Source: Rhodobacteraceae bacterium CCMM004 | Lineage (GTDB): Bacteria; Pseudomonadota; Alphaproteobacteria; Rhodobacterales; Rhodobacteraceae | Assembly: GCA_004005435.1 (NCBI GenBank) | Contig: RZWH01000009.1 | Location: forward strand, 22,074-86,073 | Direction: 5' to 3' | DNA length: 64,000 bases | Shown here: positions 8,187-16,986 of the stretch, in pieces | Position numbering within the stretch: the first letter of the stretch is position 1 | How the letters are laid out: each line of letters begins with the position of its first letter | Translations under genes and position numbers: made by a program | Notes under the pieces: generated by a model | Seen by the model: the letters and a program-made list of their open reading frames with translations, nothing else | The model's database searches: none | Told to the model about the DNA's origin: nothing

Positions 8187-9137
8187 ATGGCAAAAGCATT
8201 CGCATCCCAGGGCGACCTGACGGAAAAGACGATCACCTTCGATGAGATCGGCGACGGGCTCTACGCCTTCACCGCCGAGGGCGACCCGAACTCGGGCGTG
8301 ATCATCGGCGACGACAGCGTGATGATCGTCGAGGCGCAGGCGACCCCCCGCCTGGCCGGCAAGGTCATCGAGAAGGTCCGCGAGGTCACGGACAAGCCGA
8401 TTTCCCATGTCGTGCTCACGCACTACCACGCGGTCCGGGTGCTCGGGGCCTCGGCCTTCGACGCGTCGCAGATCATCATGTCGGACGTCGCCCGCGCTAT
8501 GGTGGTCGAGCGGGGACAGGAGGACTGGGACAGCGAGTTTCAGCGGTTTCCCCGTCTTTTCGAAGGGCATGAGAGCATCCCGGGGCTTACCTGGCCGACG
8601 ACGACCTTCAGCGGTGCCATGACCGTGTATCTGGGCAACCGCCGCGTCGACATCCGCCAGGTCGGCCGCGCCCACACCGCGGGCGACGCGGTGATCCACG
8701 TGCCCGACCAGAACGTCATGTTCACGGGCGACATCGTCGAGGATCACTCCGCCTGCTATTGCGGCGACGGCCATTTCCGCGATTGGGGCCAGACCCTGGA
8801 CAATATCGCGGCCTACGACGTGGACGCCATCGCCCCGGGACGCGGGGGTGCTCTGGTCGGCAAGGACGCCGTCGCGCGCGCCATCGCCAGCACACGCGAT
8901 TTCGTCGACAGCACCTACCACCCCGCGGTGCGGGTCGCCGCGCGCGGCGGGTCGCTCAAGGATGCCTGGGACGCGGTGCGCGAGGCCTGCGATCCCAAGT
9001 TCCAGGATTATGCGATCTACGAGCACTGCCTCCCGTTCAACGTCAGCCGCGCCTACGACGAGGCGCGGGGGATCGACACGCCGCGCATTTGGACCGCCGA
9101 ACGGGACCTCGACATGTGGGAACAGCTCCAAGGCTGA
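8187..9137 (+). CDS. Metallo-beta-lactamase-fold hydrolase with an incomplete metal motif
   Basis: 316 residues with the MBL alpha-beta/beta-alpha fold. The canonical HxHxDH reads H79-Y-H81-A-V83-R84, so the Asp and His of the second zinc site are replaced by Val and Arg. His163 (GRAHTAGD) and Asp182 (FTGDIVED) are kept, consistent with one metal. The likely reaction is hydrolysis of a thioester, lactone or related ester, but the substrate is unknown. Homogentisate can form a lactone, which makes it an attractive guess given the position between fahA and a hydroxylase. A GGAG site lies about 9 bases before the ATG. Confidence 0.78.
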   Translation: MAKAFASQGDLTEKTITFDEIGDGLYAFTAEGDPNSGVIIGDDSVMIVEAQATPRLAGKVIEKVREVTDKPISHVVLTHYHAVRVLGASAFDASQIIMSDVARAMVVERGQEDWDSEFQRFPRLFEGHESIPGLTWPTTTFSGAMTVYLGNRRVDIRQVGRAHTAGDAVIHVPDQNVMFTGDIVEDHSACYCGDGHFRDWGQTLDNIAAYDVDAIAPGRGGALVGKDAVARAIASTRDFVDSTYHPAVRVAARGGSLKDAWDAVREACDPKFQDYAIYEHCLPFNVSRAYDEARGIDTPRIWTAERDLDMWEQLQG

Positions 9138-9177
9138 TCCCGCCCCCACCGCTCTCCCTGACGACCTGAGGTGACCC

Positions 9178-10803
9178 ATGTTTCAGGACCGATATCCGCT
9201 CGCCTTCAAGCTCTATCCCTATAGAAAATCGGCGGACCAGGACGCTCCGAGACCGGTGCGCCATCCGGTCGTGATCGTGGGCGGCGGGCCCATCGGAATG
9301 GCCGCTGCGCTGGACCTGGGCCGCCAGGGCATTCCGGCGCTCGTTCTGGACGACCACGAGGGCGTCGGCATGGGCAGCCGTGCGATCTGCTTTGCCAAGC
9401 GGACGCTGGAAATAGCGGATCGCTACGGCTGCGGCGCGCCGATGCTGGACAAGGGGGTGGTGTGGAACGTCGGCAAGGTGTTCCAGGACGACAGACAGGT
9501 GTTCGAGTTCAACCTGCTGCCCGAAACCGGCCACCGCAACCCGGCCTTCATCAACCTGCAACAGCCCTACTTCGAGAAGTTCATTTTCGAAGCCATCGGC
9601 GCCGAGCAGGACCGCGGCGCCCCCATCGAAATCCGCGGCAAGAACCGCGTCGATGCGGTCGAGACCCATGGCGATCACGTCGTTCTGAGCGTCACGACGC
9701 CTGACGGCCCCTACACGGTCGAAGCCGATTGGGTGATCGCCTGCGACGGCGCCAGCTCGCCGGTGCGAACCATGCTGGGCCTGGGGTTCGAAGGGCGCGT
9801 GTTCCAGGACAGCTTCCTGATCGCCGACATCAAGATGACCTCCGACGACTTCCCGACGGAGCGGTGGTTTTGGTTCGAACCCCACTTCAAATCCGGCGCG
9901 TCGACGCTCCTGCACAAACAGCCCGACGACGTGTGGCGCATCGACTTTCAGATCGGTTGGGACGTGGACCGCGCTGAGGAGTTGAAGGAGGAGAACATCC
10001 GCCGGCGGCTCGATGCCATGCTCGGGAATGATGTCGACTATGAGATGGTCTGGTCGTCCATCTACACCTTCCAGTGTCGGCGCATGAAGAGATTCCGCCA
10101 CGGGCGGGTCATGTTCGCCGGCGATGCCGCGCACCAGGTGTCGCCCTTCGGCGCCCGCGGCGCGAACTCGGGGTTCCAGGACGTCGACAACCTCGGTTGG
10201 AAGCTGGGCCTCGTCATCGCCGGCAAGGCGCCCGAAACCCTACTCGACACCTATGATGACGAACGCGTTTACGGCGCCGACGAGAACATCCTGAACTCGA
10301 CGCGGTCGACCGATTTCATCACGCCGAAGTCGAAGGCCAGCCGGGGCTTTCGGGACGCCGTCCTCAAGCTGGCCGAGAAACACCCGTTTGCGCGACCGCT
10401 GGTGAACTCCGGCCGGCTCTCGGTTCCGTGCGTCTACGACCGCTCGGCGCTGAACGGTCCGGATATGCTGCCCGGCGGTCCGGCCAGGTCTCGCGTCGGG
10501 AGCCCGTGTCCCGACGCCCCGCTCGCGGACGGGTTTCTGCTCGACCGTCTCGGCAACGATTTCGTCGTGCTTGCCATCAATACCGAGCCTCCCTCGGACT
10601 TCGACGTGGCGGGCATCAAGGTCCGTTCCCTGCAGATCGCGACCGCCGACGATCCGTCCGGCGCCGTGCAAGACCGGTACTTGGGAACCGAGCCGCACGC
10701 CGTCTATCTCATCCGCCCCGACCAGCACGTCGCGGCGCGCACCCGCACCTACGACGACGGCGTCTTTCGCGGCGCGCTGCTCACAGCCTGTGGAAAGGAC
10801 TGA
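9178..10803 (+). CDS. FAD-dependent aromatic hydroxylase, second copy
   Basis: 541 residues, a paralogue of the hydroxylase at 1420-3033. It has VIVGGGPIGMAAALDLGRQG at about 31-50, WVIACDGASSPVR, and the GD motif GRVMFAGDAAHQVSPFGARG followed by DVDNLGWKL. The same NAD(P)H- and O2-dependent phenol hydroxylation is expected. It sits inside the hmgA operon, so it probably makes homogentisate or a closely related hydroquinone, most simply from 3-hydroxyphenylacetate. The DUF2783 gene follows 2 bases after its stop. Which of the two copies makes homogentisate cannot be told from sequence. Confidence 0.86.
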   Translation: MFQDRYPLAFKLYPYRKSADQDAPRPVRHPVVIVGGGPIGMAAALDLGRQGIPALVLDDHEGVGMGSRAICFAKRTLEIADRYGCGAPMLDKGVVWNVGKVFQDDRQVFEFNLLPETGHRNPAFINLQQPYFEKFIFEAIGAEQDRGAPIEIRGKNRVDAVETHGDHVVLSVTTPDGPYTVEADWVIACDGASSPVRTMLGLGFEGRVFQDSFLIADIKMTSDDFPTERWFWFEPHFKSGASTLLHKQPDDVWRIDFQIGWDVDRAEELKEENIRRRLDAMLGNDVDYEMVWSSIYTFQCRRMKRFRHGRVMFAGDAAHQVSPFGARGANSGFQDVDNLGWKLGLVIAGKAPETLLDTYDDERVYGADENILNSTRSTDFITPKSKASRGFRDAVLKLAEKHPFARPLVNSGRLSVPCVYDRSALNGPDMLPGGPARSRVGSPCPDAPLADGFLLDRLGNDFVVLAINTEPPSDFDVAGIKVRSLQIATADDPSGAVQDRYLGTEPHAVYLIRPDQHVAARTRTYDDGVFRGALLTACGKD

Positions 10804-10805
10804 CG

Positions 10806-10991
10806 ATGGCCGACCTCATCCTCGAGCCGAACCTGGGCTCGCCGGACGACTTCTATGCCGACCTGATCGCGGCGCACGACGGCCTGTCCGATGACCAAAG
10901 CGAGGCCTTTAACAACCGCCTCATTCTTGTGCTCGCCAACCACATTGGCGACCGCGCGATCCTGCGCCAAGCGCTGGAAGCTTCGAAGTAG
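10806..10991 (+). CDS. DUF2783 small protein, second copy
   Basis: 61 residues with the same pattern as the copy at 1241: EPNLGSPDDFY, LSDDQSEAFNN and RLILVLANHIG. The start follows the hydroxylase stop by only two bases. Strict pairing of this small protein with a flavin hydroxylase at both ends of the island supports a shared function such as coupling or stabilising the hydroxylase, as MhaB does for MhaA. No catalytic motif is visible. Confidence 0.8.
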   Translation: MADLILEPNLGSPDDFYADLIAAHDGLSDDQSEAFNNRLILVLANHIGDRAILRQALEASK

Positions 10992-11012
10992 TTCACCCAA
11001 AGGGAGGAAACC

Positions 11013-12050
11013 ATGACCTTTATTCGATCCAATGTTCGCAGGCTGCTCTCGGGCGCCGTTCTCGGCGCGAGCCTGCTGACGTCGGCGGCAGCGTTTGCCG
11101 ACACCACGCTCGCCTTGTCGAGCTGGCTGCCGCCGCGCCATCCCATCGTCGTGAACGCGATCAAGCCGTGGGCCAAAGAGGTCTCGGACGTCACCGACGG
11201 CCGGGTCACGGTGCGGGTGCTGGCCAAGCCGCTGGGCGCGCCGCCCGCGCACTACGACATGGCCCGCGACGGGATCGCCGACATCACGTATGGTCTGCAT
11301 TCCTTCACCACCGACGACCGGTTCGTCCGTTCGCGGATCGGCCAGTTCTCGTTCCTCGGCGACGACGCCGTGTCCGGGTCGACCGCGTTCTGGAACGTCT
11401 ATTCCGGGATGCTGGACGCCCAGGCCGAACACGAAGGGGTGAAGGTTCTCGGCCTCTTCGTTCATGGCCCCGGCGTGTTCCACAACAACGTCCGGCAGAT
11501 CGAAACCCTGGCCGACCTCGACGGGCTGAAGATCCGCGTCCCCGGCGGCTATATCTCCGAGCTGATGTCCGATCTGGGCGCCGAGACCCTGTTCATGTCG
11601 TCGGGCGAGGTGTTTGAAAAGTTGTCGCGGGGCGTCATCGACGGCGTGACCTTCACCTACGAGGCGCTGACGGCGTTCAAACTGACCGACGACATCAAGT
11701 ATACGATGCGCGCGCCCGGCGGCCTCTACAACACGACCTGGTTCCTGGTCATGAACGAGGGCGCCTGGGCAGGCATCTCGGAAGAGGACCGCGCGGCCAT
11801 CGAATCGATTTCCGGCGCCGCCTTTGCCGAGCGTGTGGGCGCCGCCTGGAACGACGCGGACGCCGCCGCTCTGGAGGCGATCGAGGAGGCCGGGATCCAG
11901 ATCGCGGACGCGCCCGAGGCGCTGCTCGACGACATCAAGGCGGCCGCGGCCAAGCACGAGGCGGCCTGGTCCGAGGCCATCGCCGAAGACGGCTTCGACG
12001 GTGCCGCCGCCCTGGCCGAGTTCCGCGCCCAGACCGGCGTGGAGTTCTGA
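11013..12050 (+). CDS. TRAP transporter solute-binding protein (DctP family)
   Basis: 345 residues with a Sec signal peptide (about 1-29, hydrophobic core VLGASLLTSAAAFA) followed by a DctP-type fold: LALSSWLPPRHPI, then DLDGLKIRVPGGYISELM and MSSGEVFEKLSRGVIDGV. It binds an organic acid in the periplasm for the membrane subunits encoded next. Position behind homogentisate genes suggests a hydroxyphenylacetate-like ligand, by inference. A strong GGGAGG site precedes the ATG, 21 bases after the DUF2783 stop. Confidence 0.9.
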   Translation: MTFIRSNVRRLLSGAVLGASLLTSAAAFADTTLALSSWLPPRHPIVVNAIKPWAKEVSDVTDGRVTVRVLAKPLGAPPAHYDMARDGIADITYGLHSFTTDDRFVRSRIGQFSFLGDDAVSGSTAFWNVYSGMLDAQAEHEGVKVLGLFVHGPGVFHNNVRQIETLADLDGLKIRVPGGYISELMSDLGAETLFMSSGEVFEKLSRGVIDGVTFTYEALTAFKLTDDIKYTMRAPGGLYNTTWFLVMNEGAWAGISEEDRAAIESISGAAFAERVGAAWNDADAAALEAIEEAGIQIADAPEALLDDIKAAAAKHEAAWSEAIAEDGFDGAAALAEFRAQTGVEF

Positions 12051-12053
12051 GCG

Positions 12054-12590
12054 ATGGAGCGGTTTCGACAGAGATACCGAAGCGATGACCGCGGGCTCGA
12101 TGTCGGTCAGGTTCTCCAAAGCACGCTTGGGGTCGGGGCCGCTCTCCTTCTGTTCAGCCTGATCTTGGTCACCTGTGTCGATGTGGTGGGGCGGTATTTC
12201 TTTTCCGCCCCCCTCAGCGGCGCCTTCGAGATCACCGAGATCCTGCTCGCCGCGCTGGTGTTTGCGGCGCTGCCGCTCACGACCGAGCGCAAGGAGCATA
12301 TCGAGGTCGACCTCTTGAACGTCGTCCTCGGCGATAAGGTCAGACAGGTCCTGTCGGCCTTCGCCGGGCTGTTTTCCGCCGCGCTTCTGGCCACCTTGGC
12401 GTGGCGGCTGGCCTCCCACGCGGTCCATGCGGCGGCCGATGGGGCCACGACGAATGCGCTCGGCATCCCGCTCGCGCCGTTCGGATATCTGGCGGCCTTT
12501 TCCTGCCTGGTGAGCGCCTTCATCGCGTTCATGCGCGGCATCTATCCGCCCAAAGAACCGGATCACGAGGTGAGGGACGACCATGTTTGA
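12054..12590 (+). CDS. TRAP transporter small membrane subunit (DctQ family)
   Basis: 178 residues with four predicted transmembrane segments, beginning near LLLFSLILVTCVDVVGRYFF and ending near FGYLAAFSCLVSAFIAFM. The motif CVDVVGRYFF followed by GAFEITEI is typical of DctQ. It starts 3 bases after the binding-protein gene and overlaps the large subunit gene by 8 bases. It forms the membrane complex with DctM. Confidence 0.9.
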   Translation: MERFRQRYRSDDRGLDVGQVLQSTLGVGAALLLFSLILVTCVDVVGRYFFSAPLSGAFEITEILLAALVFAALPLTTERKEHIEVDLLNVVLGDKVRQVLSAFAGLFSAALLATLAWRLASHAVHAAADGATTNALGIPLAPFGYLAAFSCLVSAFIAFMRGIYPPKEPDHEVRDDHV

Positions 12591-13902
12591 ATCGCTTGTC
12601 GGCTTTGCGATCCTCCTGGGTCTGATTCTCCTGCGCGTGCCCATCGCGTTCGCCATGGCGGCGGTGGGCGGCATCGGGTTCGCGCTCCTGCGCGGCTGGC
12701 AGCCGGCCTGGGCGATGACAGGCCAGATCGCTTTCGACTCGGCCCTGTCCTACAGCCTGTCGGTCATTCCCCTGTTCATCTTCATGGGCAACGTGCTCGC
12801 CGCGTCGGGGGTGGCCCATGGGCTCTTTGCCGGGGCCGACCGCCTCTTTGGACGCACCCGGGGCGGCCTCGCCATGGCGTCGGTTTTCTCCTGCGGCGGG
12901 TTTTCGGCCGTCTGCGGATCGTCCCTGGCGACGGCCGCGACCATGTCCAAGGTCGCCATGCCCTCGATGCGCAAGTTCGGCTATCAGGACGGGATCGCCA
13001 CGGGCTCGATCGCTGCGGGCGGGACGCTCGGAATCCTGATCCCCCCGTCGGTGATCCTGATCATCTACGGCCTTCTCACCGAAACCAACATTGCCAAGCT
13101 GTTCATCGCCGGCGTCATCCCCGGCATCCTGGGGGTCGTGCTGTATCTCGTCGCGGTCAAGGTCGCGGTCTGGCTCAAGCCCGAGTTGGCGCCCGACGTC
13201 GTCGACGAACGCGAGCCGATGAGCAGGTCCGACGTGCTGGGCGTCTTCTGCGTGCTGGGGTTGTTTCTGTTCATCATGGTCGGCATCTACGGCGGCTTCT
13301 TCACCCCGACCGAAGCGGCGGGCATGGGCGCCGGCGCATCGGTGCTGATCGCGGTCGCGCTGCGAACGATGTCCTGGCGGGACTTCCTGACCGCCACCTT
13401 CGACAGCGTCCGGGCCACGGCAATGATCTTTGCCGTCATCATCGGGGCCGAGCTGTTCTCGAACTTTGTGAACTTCGCCGGTCTTCCGGACGCGCTGGCC
13501 GGGCTGGTCCTGGACCTGGACATGCCGGTCTGGGCGGTGATGCTGGTGATCCTCGTGATTTACATGATCCTTGGCTGCGTGTTGGAGAGCCTGTCCATGG
13601 TGCTCCTCACAGTGCCGGTGTTCTATCCGCTCATGTATGAACTGCCGTTCACGAACGAGCTGCTCCTCGACCCGGAGATGGCATTGATCTGGTTCGCCAT
13701 CGTCGTGGTGGTGGTGACCGAGATCAGCCTCATCACGCCACCGGTCGGCATGAACGTGTTTGTGCTGAAATCGGTGCTGAGGGACGTGCCGCTCGCCACG
13801 ATCTTCCGCGGGGTGCTGCCGTTCTGGTTCGCCGACATCGTGCGGCTGGCGCTGCTCGTCTCGATCCCGTCGCTGTCGCTCTGGCTCGTCCTCGCGATGT
13901 AG
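12583..13902 (+). CDS. TRAP transporter large membrane subunit (DctM family)
   Basis: 439 residues, very hydrophobic, with about 12 predicted membrane segments. Family motifs include IPLFIFMGNVLAASG, the glycine-rich AAGGTLGILIPPSV and GFFTPTEAAGMGA. It is the sodium-coupled translocation channel of the TRAP system. It is the last gene of the operon that starts with hmgA, and a strong hairpin follows its stop codon. Confidence 0.92.
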   Translation: MFESLVGFAILLGLILLRVPIAFAMAAVGGIGFALLRGWQPAWAMTGQIAFDSALSYSLSVIPLFIFMGNVLAASGVAHGLFAGADRLFGRTRGGLAMASVFSCGGFSAVCGSSLATAATMSKVAMPSMRKFGYQDGIATGSIAAGGTLGILIPPSVILIIYGLLTETNIAKLFIAGVIPGILGVVLYLVAVKVAVWLKPELAPDVVDEREPMSRSDVLGVFCVLGLFLFIMVGIYGGFFTPTEAAGMGAGASVLIAVALRTMSWRDFLTATFDSVRATAMIFAVIIGAELFSNFVNFAGLPDALAGLVLDLDMPVWAVMLVILVIYMILGCVLESLSMVLLTVPVFYPLMYELPFTNELLLDPEMALIWFAIVVVVVTEISLITPPVGMNVFVLKSVLRDVPLATIFRGVLPFWFADIVRLALLVSIPSLSLWLVLAM

Positions 13903-13909
13903 CCGCTCA

Positions 13910-13940
13910 CCCCCCGCGCCGAGCGGCGCGGGGGGGCTTC
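13910..13940 (+). terminator. Hairpin terminator of the hmgA-TRAP operon
   Basis: CCCCCCGCGCC pairs with GGCGCGGGGGG around a GAGC loop (11-bp stem), 8 bases after the dctM-type stop. It is followed by CTTCTC rather than a clean T-run. Confidence 0.7.
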
Positions 13941-14098
13941 TCGACCTCCAAGCGGGGCGCGGGGTTTCCCACCGCGCCTGCCAGGCGCCGCCCCAGGCCC
14001 GCCGTCCACCCGCTGCCTCCGCCCTGAGCACACTGCCCATTCCGACCGCTCCGGTGGACCGGTCAGCGGTGCGATCAACCGTCCGGGCGACGTTGCTG

Positions 14099-14126
14099 TT
14101 GACAGTCGACACGGACCAAATACAGA
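14099..14126 (+). promoter_or_regulatory. Candidate promoter of the gntR-ABC operon
   Basis: TTGACA (14099-14104) is followed after 16 bases by TACAGA (14121-14126), a weak -10. The FCD-type operator begins immediately downstream. Confidence 0.45.
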
Positions 14127-14140
14127 TTGGTGCAGACCAA
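14127..14140. promoter_or_regulatory. Candidate GntR/FadR-type operator
   Basis: TTGGT-GCAG-ACCAA, a perfect five-base inverted repeat. FCD-type regulators such as PdhR and LldR use TTGGT/ACCAA half-sites, though with a 3-base spacer. It abuts the candidate -10, which suggests autorepression of the operon. Confidence 0.5.
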
Positions 14141-14157
14141 AGGGTAAATGTTCTGGG

Positions 14158-14880
14158 ATGTCGATGTATCGCGACGAACCGATCGAGCGGCAGGTTCTGC
14201 CTGAGAATCTCCGCGTATTGCAGGCGATCCGGCAGATGGTGACGGACACGCTTCTGCCGTCGGACGGGCGCCTGCCGACCGAGCGTCGGCTCGCGACGGA
14301 CCTCGGCGCGGGGCGCAGATCGGTGCGCTATGCACTCGACCAATTGGAGGCCGAGGGGCTGGTCTGGCGCAAGCAGGGCAAGGGCACGTTCGTCGGCCAA
14401 CCCCCCGATCCGACAGAGAAGCTCGCGGCCGAGATCGCATCGGAAGTCGACCCGCTGACGGCGATGGAGGCGCGGCTCTGCATCGAGCCGGCGCTGGCCG
14501 ATCTGTGCGCCCGCCGGGCGACCGCCGACGACGTGGCCCTCTTGCGGCAACTGGCCGACCGCACACAGGCGGCGGGGATGGGCGAGGCGGCCGAGCTGTG
14601 GGACGGCGCCCTGCACCGGGCCATCGCCCGCATCGCGGGCAACCGGGTCATGCTGACCGCCTTCACCCTCATCGACGAGGTCCGCATGGGCGAGGAATGG
14701 CGGCGCAAGCGCCACCGCGCCCGCACGCCCGGCGCGCGCGCGGCCTACGACGACCAGCATGTGAGGATCATTGACGCCATCGACGCCCGCGACGGTGCCG
14801 CAGCGGCGGAGGTGATGCGCGAACACCTGAATGCGCTCATGTCCAACTTGCAGATCTCGCTGGACGCCGAGCGCCGGTGA
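14158..14880 (+). CDS. GntR-family regulator, FadR/FCD subgroup
   Basis: 240 residues: an N-terminal winged helix (LPTERRLATDLGAGRRSVRYA, then EGLVWRKQGKGTFV) and a helical FCD ligand domain from about 100 with metal-site-like Asp and His residues (LWDGALHRAIARIAGN and DQHVRIIDAI). An ATG two codons later could also serve as the start. Its stop overlaps the GTG of the first ABC ATPase gene, so it is the first gene of the operon it probably controls. The ligand is likely the imported compound or a breakdown product. Confidence 0.87.
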   Translation: MSMYRDEPIERQVLPENLRVLQAIRQMVTDTLLPSDGRLPTERRLATDLGAGRRSVRYALDQLEAEGLVWRKQGKGTFVGQPPDPTEKLAAEIASEVDPLTAMEARLCIEPALADLCARRATADDVALLRQLADRTQAAGMGEAAELWDGALHRAIARIAGNRVMLTAFTLIDEVRMGEEWRRKRHRARTPGARAAYDDQHVRIIDAIDARDGAAAAEVMREHLNALMSNLQISLDAERR

Positions 14881-15884
14881 CTTCCCCTCGCCCCCTCCTC
14901 GACGTCCAAGGTCTGACCATCCGGGTGTCCGGGGCCGAGCGGCCCCTGGTCGACGACGTGAGCTTTGCCCTCGATGCCGGAGAGACGCTGTGCATCGTCG
15001 GCGAGTCGGGTTGCGGCAAGAGCCTGACCGCGCTGGCCCTGATGGGGCTCCTCGACGGCACGCCCCTGCGCATCGACGGCGGTGCGGCGGCATTTCAGGA
15101 GACCGACCTCCTGTCGGCGTCGCAGGCGTCGCTGAGGGCCCTGCGCGGCGACCGCATCGCGATGATTTTCCAAGAGCCGATGACCTCGCTCAACCCCGCA
15201 CTCAGGATCGGCGATCAGATCGCCGAGGCGGTCTGCGGGCACCGCGGCGTCTCGCGCGAGGCTGGTCGGGCGCGCGCTTTGGAGATGCTCGAACGGGTGC
15301 GGATCCCCGCCGCGGCCAGCCGGTTGGACGAATATCCCCACCAGCTCTCGGGGGGGATGCGGCAGCGGGTGATGATCGCCATGGCGCTGGCCAACGATCC
15401 CGCGCTGCTGATCGCGGACGAGCCCACGACGGCGCTGGACGTGACCATCCAGGCCCAAATCCTCGATCTGATGCGCAACCTGGGCCACGAGACGGGAGCG
15501 GCGCAGATCATGATCACCCACGACCTGGGCGTCGTGGCCGAGATGGCGGACAAGGTGGCCGTGATGTATGCCGGACGGATCGTCGAGGCGGGCAGTGTCG
15601 CCCAGATCTTCGACAATCCGCAGCATCCCTATACCCTGGGTCTGATGTGCTCGATGCCGTCGCTGTCCGGGCGGGGCGCGCGGCTCGTCACCATCCCCGG
15701 GACGGTGCCCAGCCCGTCGGACATGCCGGTGGGCTGCCGGTTCGCCCCGCGCTGTCCGTTCGCAGATGCCACCTGCGCGGCGCCGCCGCCTCTGGCCGAC
15801 GTCGAGACGGGCCACCGCGTCGCCTGCTGGCACGCCCCGATCGAACAGGCCGAGGCCGCACCGGCGTGGAGGGAGACGGCATGA
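14877..15884 (+). CDS. Oligopeptide-type ABC transporter ATPase (OppD/DppD family)
   Basis: 335 residues. Walker A is [10 protein letters not shown], the Q-loop [10 protein letters not shown], the ABC signature [14 protein letters not shown] and Walker [13 protein letters not shown]. The C-terminal peptide-type extension has the cysteine-containing [15 protein letters not shown]. It starts with GTG at 14877, overlapping the gntR stop by four bases. It pairs with the ATPase encoded next and energises the permeases at 18577-20399. Confidence 0.92.
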   Translation: MTSPRPLLDVQGLTIRVSGAERPLVDDVSFALDAGETLCIVGESGCGKSLTALALMGLLDGTPLRIDGGAAAFQETDLLSASQASLRALRGDRIAMIFQEPMTSLNPALRIGDQIAEAVCGHRGVSREAGRARALEMLERVRIPAAASRLDEYPHQLSGGMRQRVMIAMALANDPALLIADEPTTALDVTIQAQILDLMRNLGHETGAAQIMITHDLGVVAEMADKVAVMYAGRIVEAGSVAQIFDNPQHPYTLGLMCSMPSLSGRGARLVTIPGTVPSPSDMPVGCRFAPRCPFADATCAAPPPLADVETGHRVACWHAPIEQAEAAPAWRETA

Positions 15885-16981
15885 CCGCCCACATCCTGCG
15901 CGCCAGGGGTCTCACCCGCCGCTTCGTCGCGCACAAGCCGCTCTTCGGCGCGCCGAGCGTGGTGCAGGCGGTCAACGGCGTCGATCTGGACATCGTCGAG
16001 GGCGAAACCTTTGCCATCGTCGGCGAGTCGGGCTGCGGAAAATCGACGCTCGCCCGGCTCCTGTCCCACCTGATCGAGGCGTCGGAGGGCACCGTCGTCT
16101 ACGACGGCCGCGACATCTCGGCTCTGACGGGGGCCGAGCTGCGCGACCTCCGCCGCGAGATGCAGTTCATCTTCCAAGACCCGTTCTCGTCGCTGAACCC
16201 GCGGATGACCGTGGGCGCGCTGATCGGCGAGCCCCTGCGGATCCACCGCATCGGCACGGCGCCCGAGCGGCGGGCCAAGGTGGCCGAGCTCTTGGGCAAG
16301 GTCGGGCTGAGGCCCGAGCACGCCGACCGCTATCCGCACGAGTTCTCCGGCGGCCAGCGGCAGAGGATCGGCATCGCCCGCGCCCTCGCCACGGCGCCGC
16401 GGGTGGTGATCGGGGACGAGCCCGTGTCGGCGCTGGATGTGTCGATTCAGGCCCAGGTGGTGAACATCCTCGAAGACCTCAAGGACGAGTTCGGCCTGAC
16501 CCTGATCGTCATCGCCCACGACCTGGCGGTGATCCGGCACATCGCCGACCGGGTGGCGGTCATGTATCTGGGCGAGATCGTCGAACTGGGCGACGCGGCC
16601 GAGGTCTTTGCGGCGCCCCGGCATCCCTATACCGAGGCGCTGCTGTCGGCGATCCCGATCCCGGCCACCGGCGCCCGCAAAGTCCAGACCAAGATCGAAG
16701 GCGACCCGCCCAACCCGATCTCGCCGCCGCCCGGCTGCCGGTTCCACACCCGCTGTCCCTATGTCCAGGACGTGTGCCGGACCGACCGGCCGCGCCTGGC
16801 CGACATCGGCGGGGGACGTCAGGCGGCCTGCCATTTCGCCCGCGACCTGTCGCTCGACGGCATCCGCACCGACGACCGTCCGCGCCCCGCCGCGGTGGCG
16901 GACCGGTTCGCCCGCTACAGCGCGGCGCGCGCCGGCATGACGGCCAACGCCCAACACCAAGCACGTCAAACAGAGGAGTGA
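15881..16981 (+). CDS. Oligopeptide-type ABC transporter ATPase (OppF/DppF family)
   Basis: 366 residues. Walker [16 protein letters not shown]-loop FQDPFSSLNPRM, signature [15 protein letters not shown], Walker B VVIGDEPVSALD, and a C-terminal CRFHTRCPYVQDVC segment. It overlaps the preceding ATPase gene by four bases (ATGA). The C-terminal 50 residues after the cysteine segment run longer than usual and lack known motifs. It should form the heterodimeric ATPase with the product of 14877-15884. Confidence 0.92.
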   Translation: MTAHILRARGLTRRFVAHKPLFGAPSVVQAVNGVDLDIVEGETFAIVGESGCGKSTLARLLSHLIEASEGTVVYDGRDISALTGAELRDLRREMQFIFQDPFSSLNPRMTVGALIGEPLRIHRIGTAPERRAKVAELLGKVGLRPEHADRYPHEFSGGQRQRIGIARALATAPRVVIGDEPVSALDVSIQAQVVNILEDLKDEFGLTLIVIAHDLAVIRHIADRVAVMYLGEIVELGDAAEVFAAPRHPYTEALLSAIPIPATGARKVQTKIEGDPPNPISPPPGCRFHTRCPYVQDVCRTDRPRLADIGGGRQAACHFARDLSLDGIRTDDRPRPAAVADRFARYSAARAGMTANAQHQARQTEE

Positions 16982-16986
16982 CCGCA

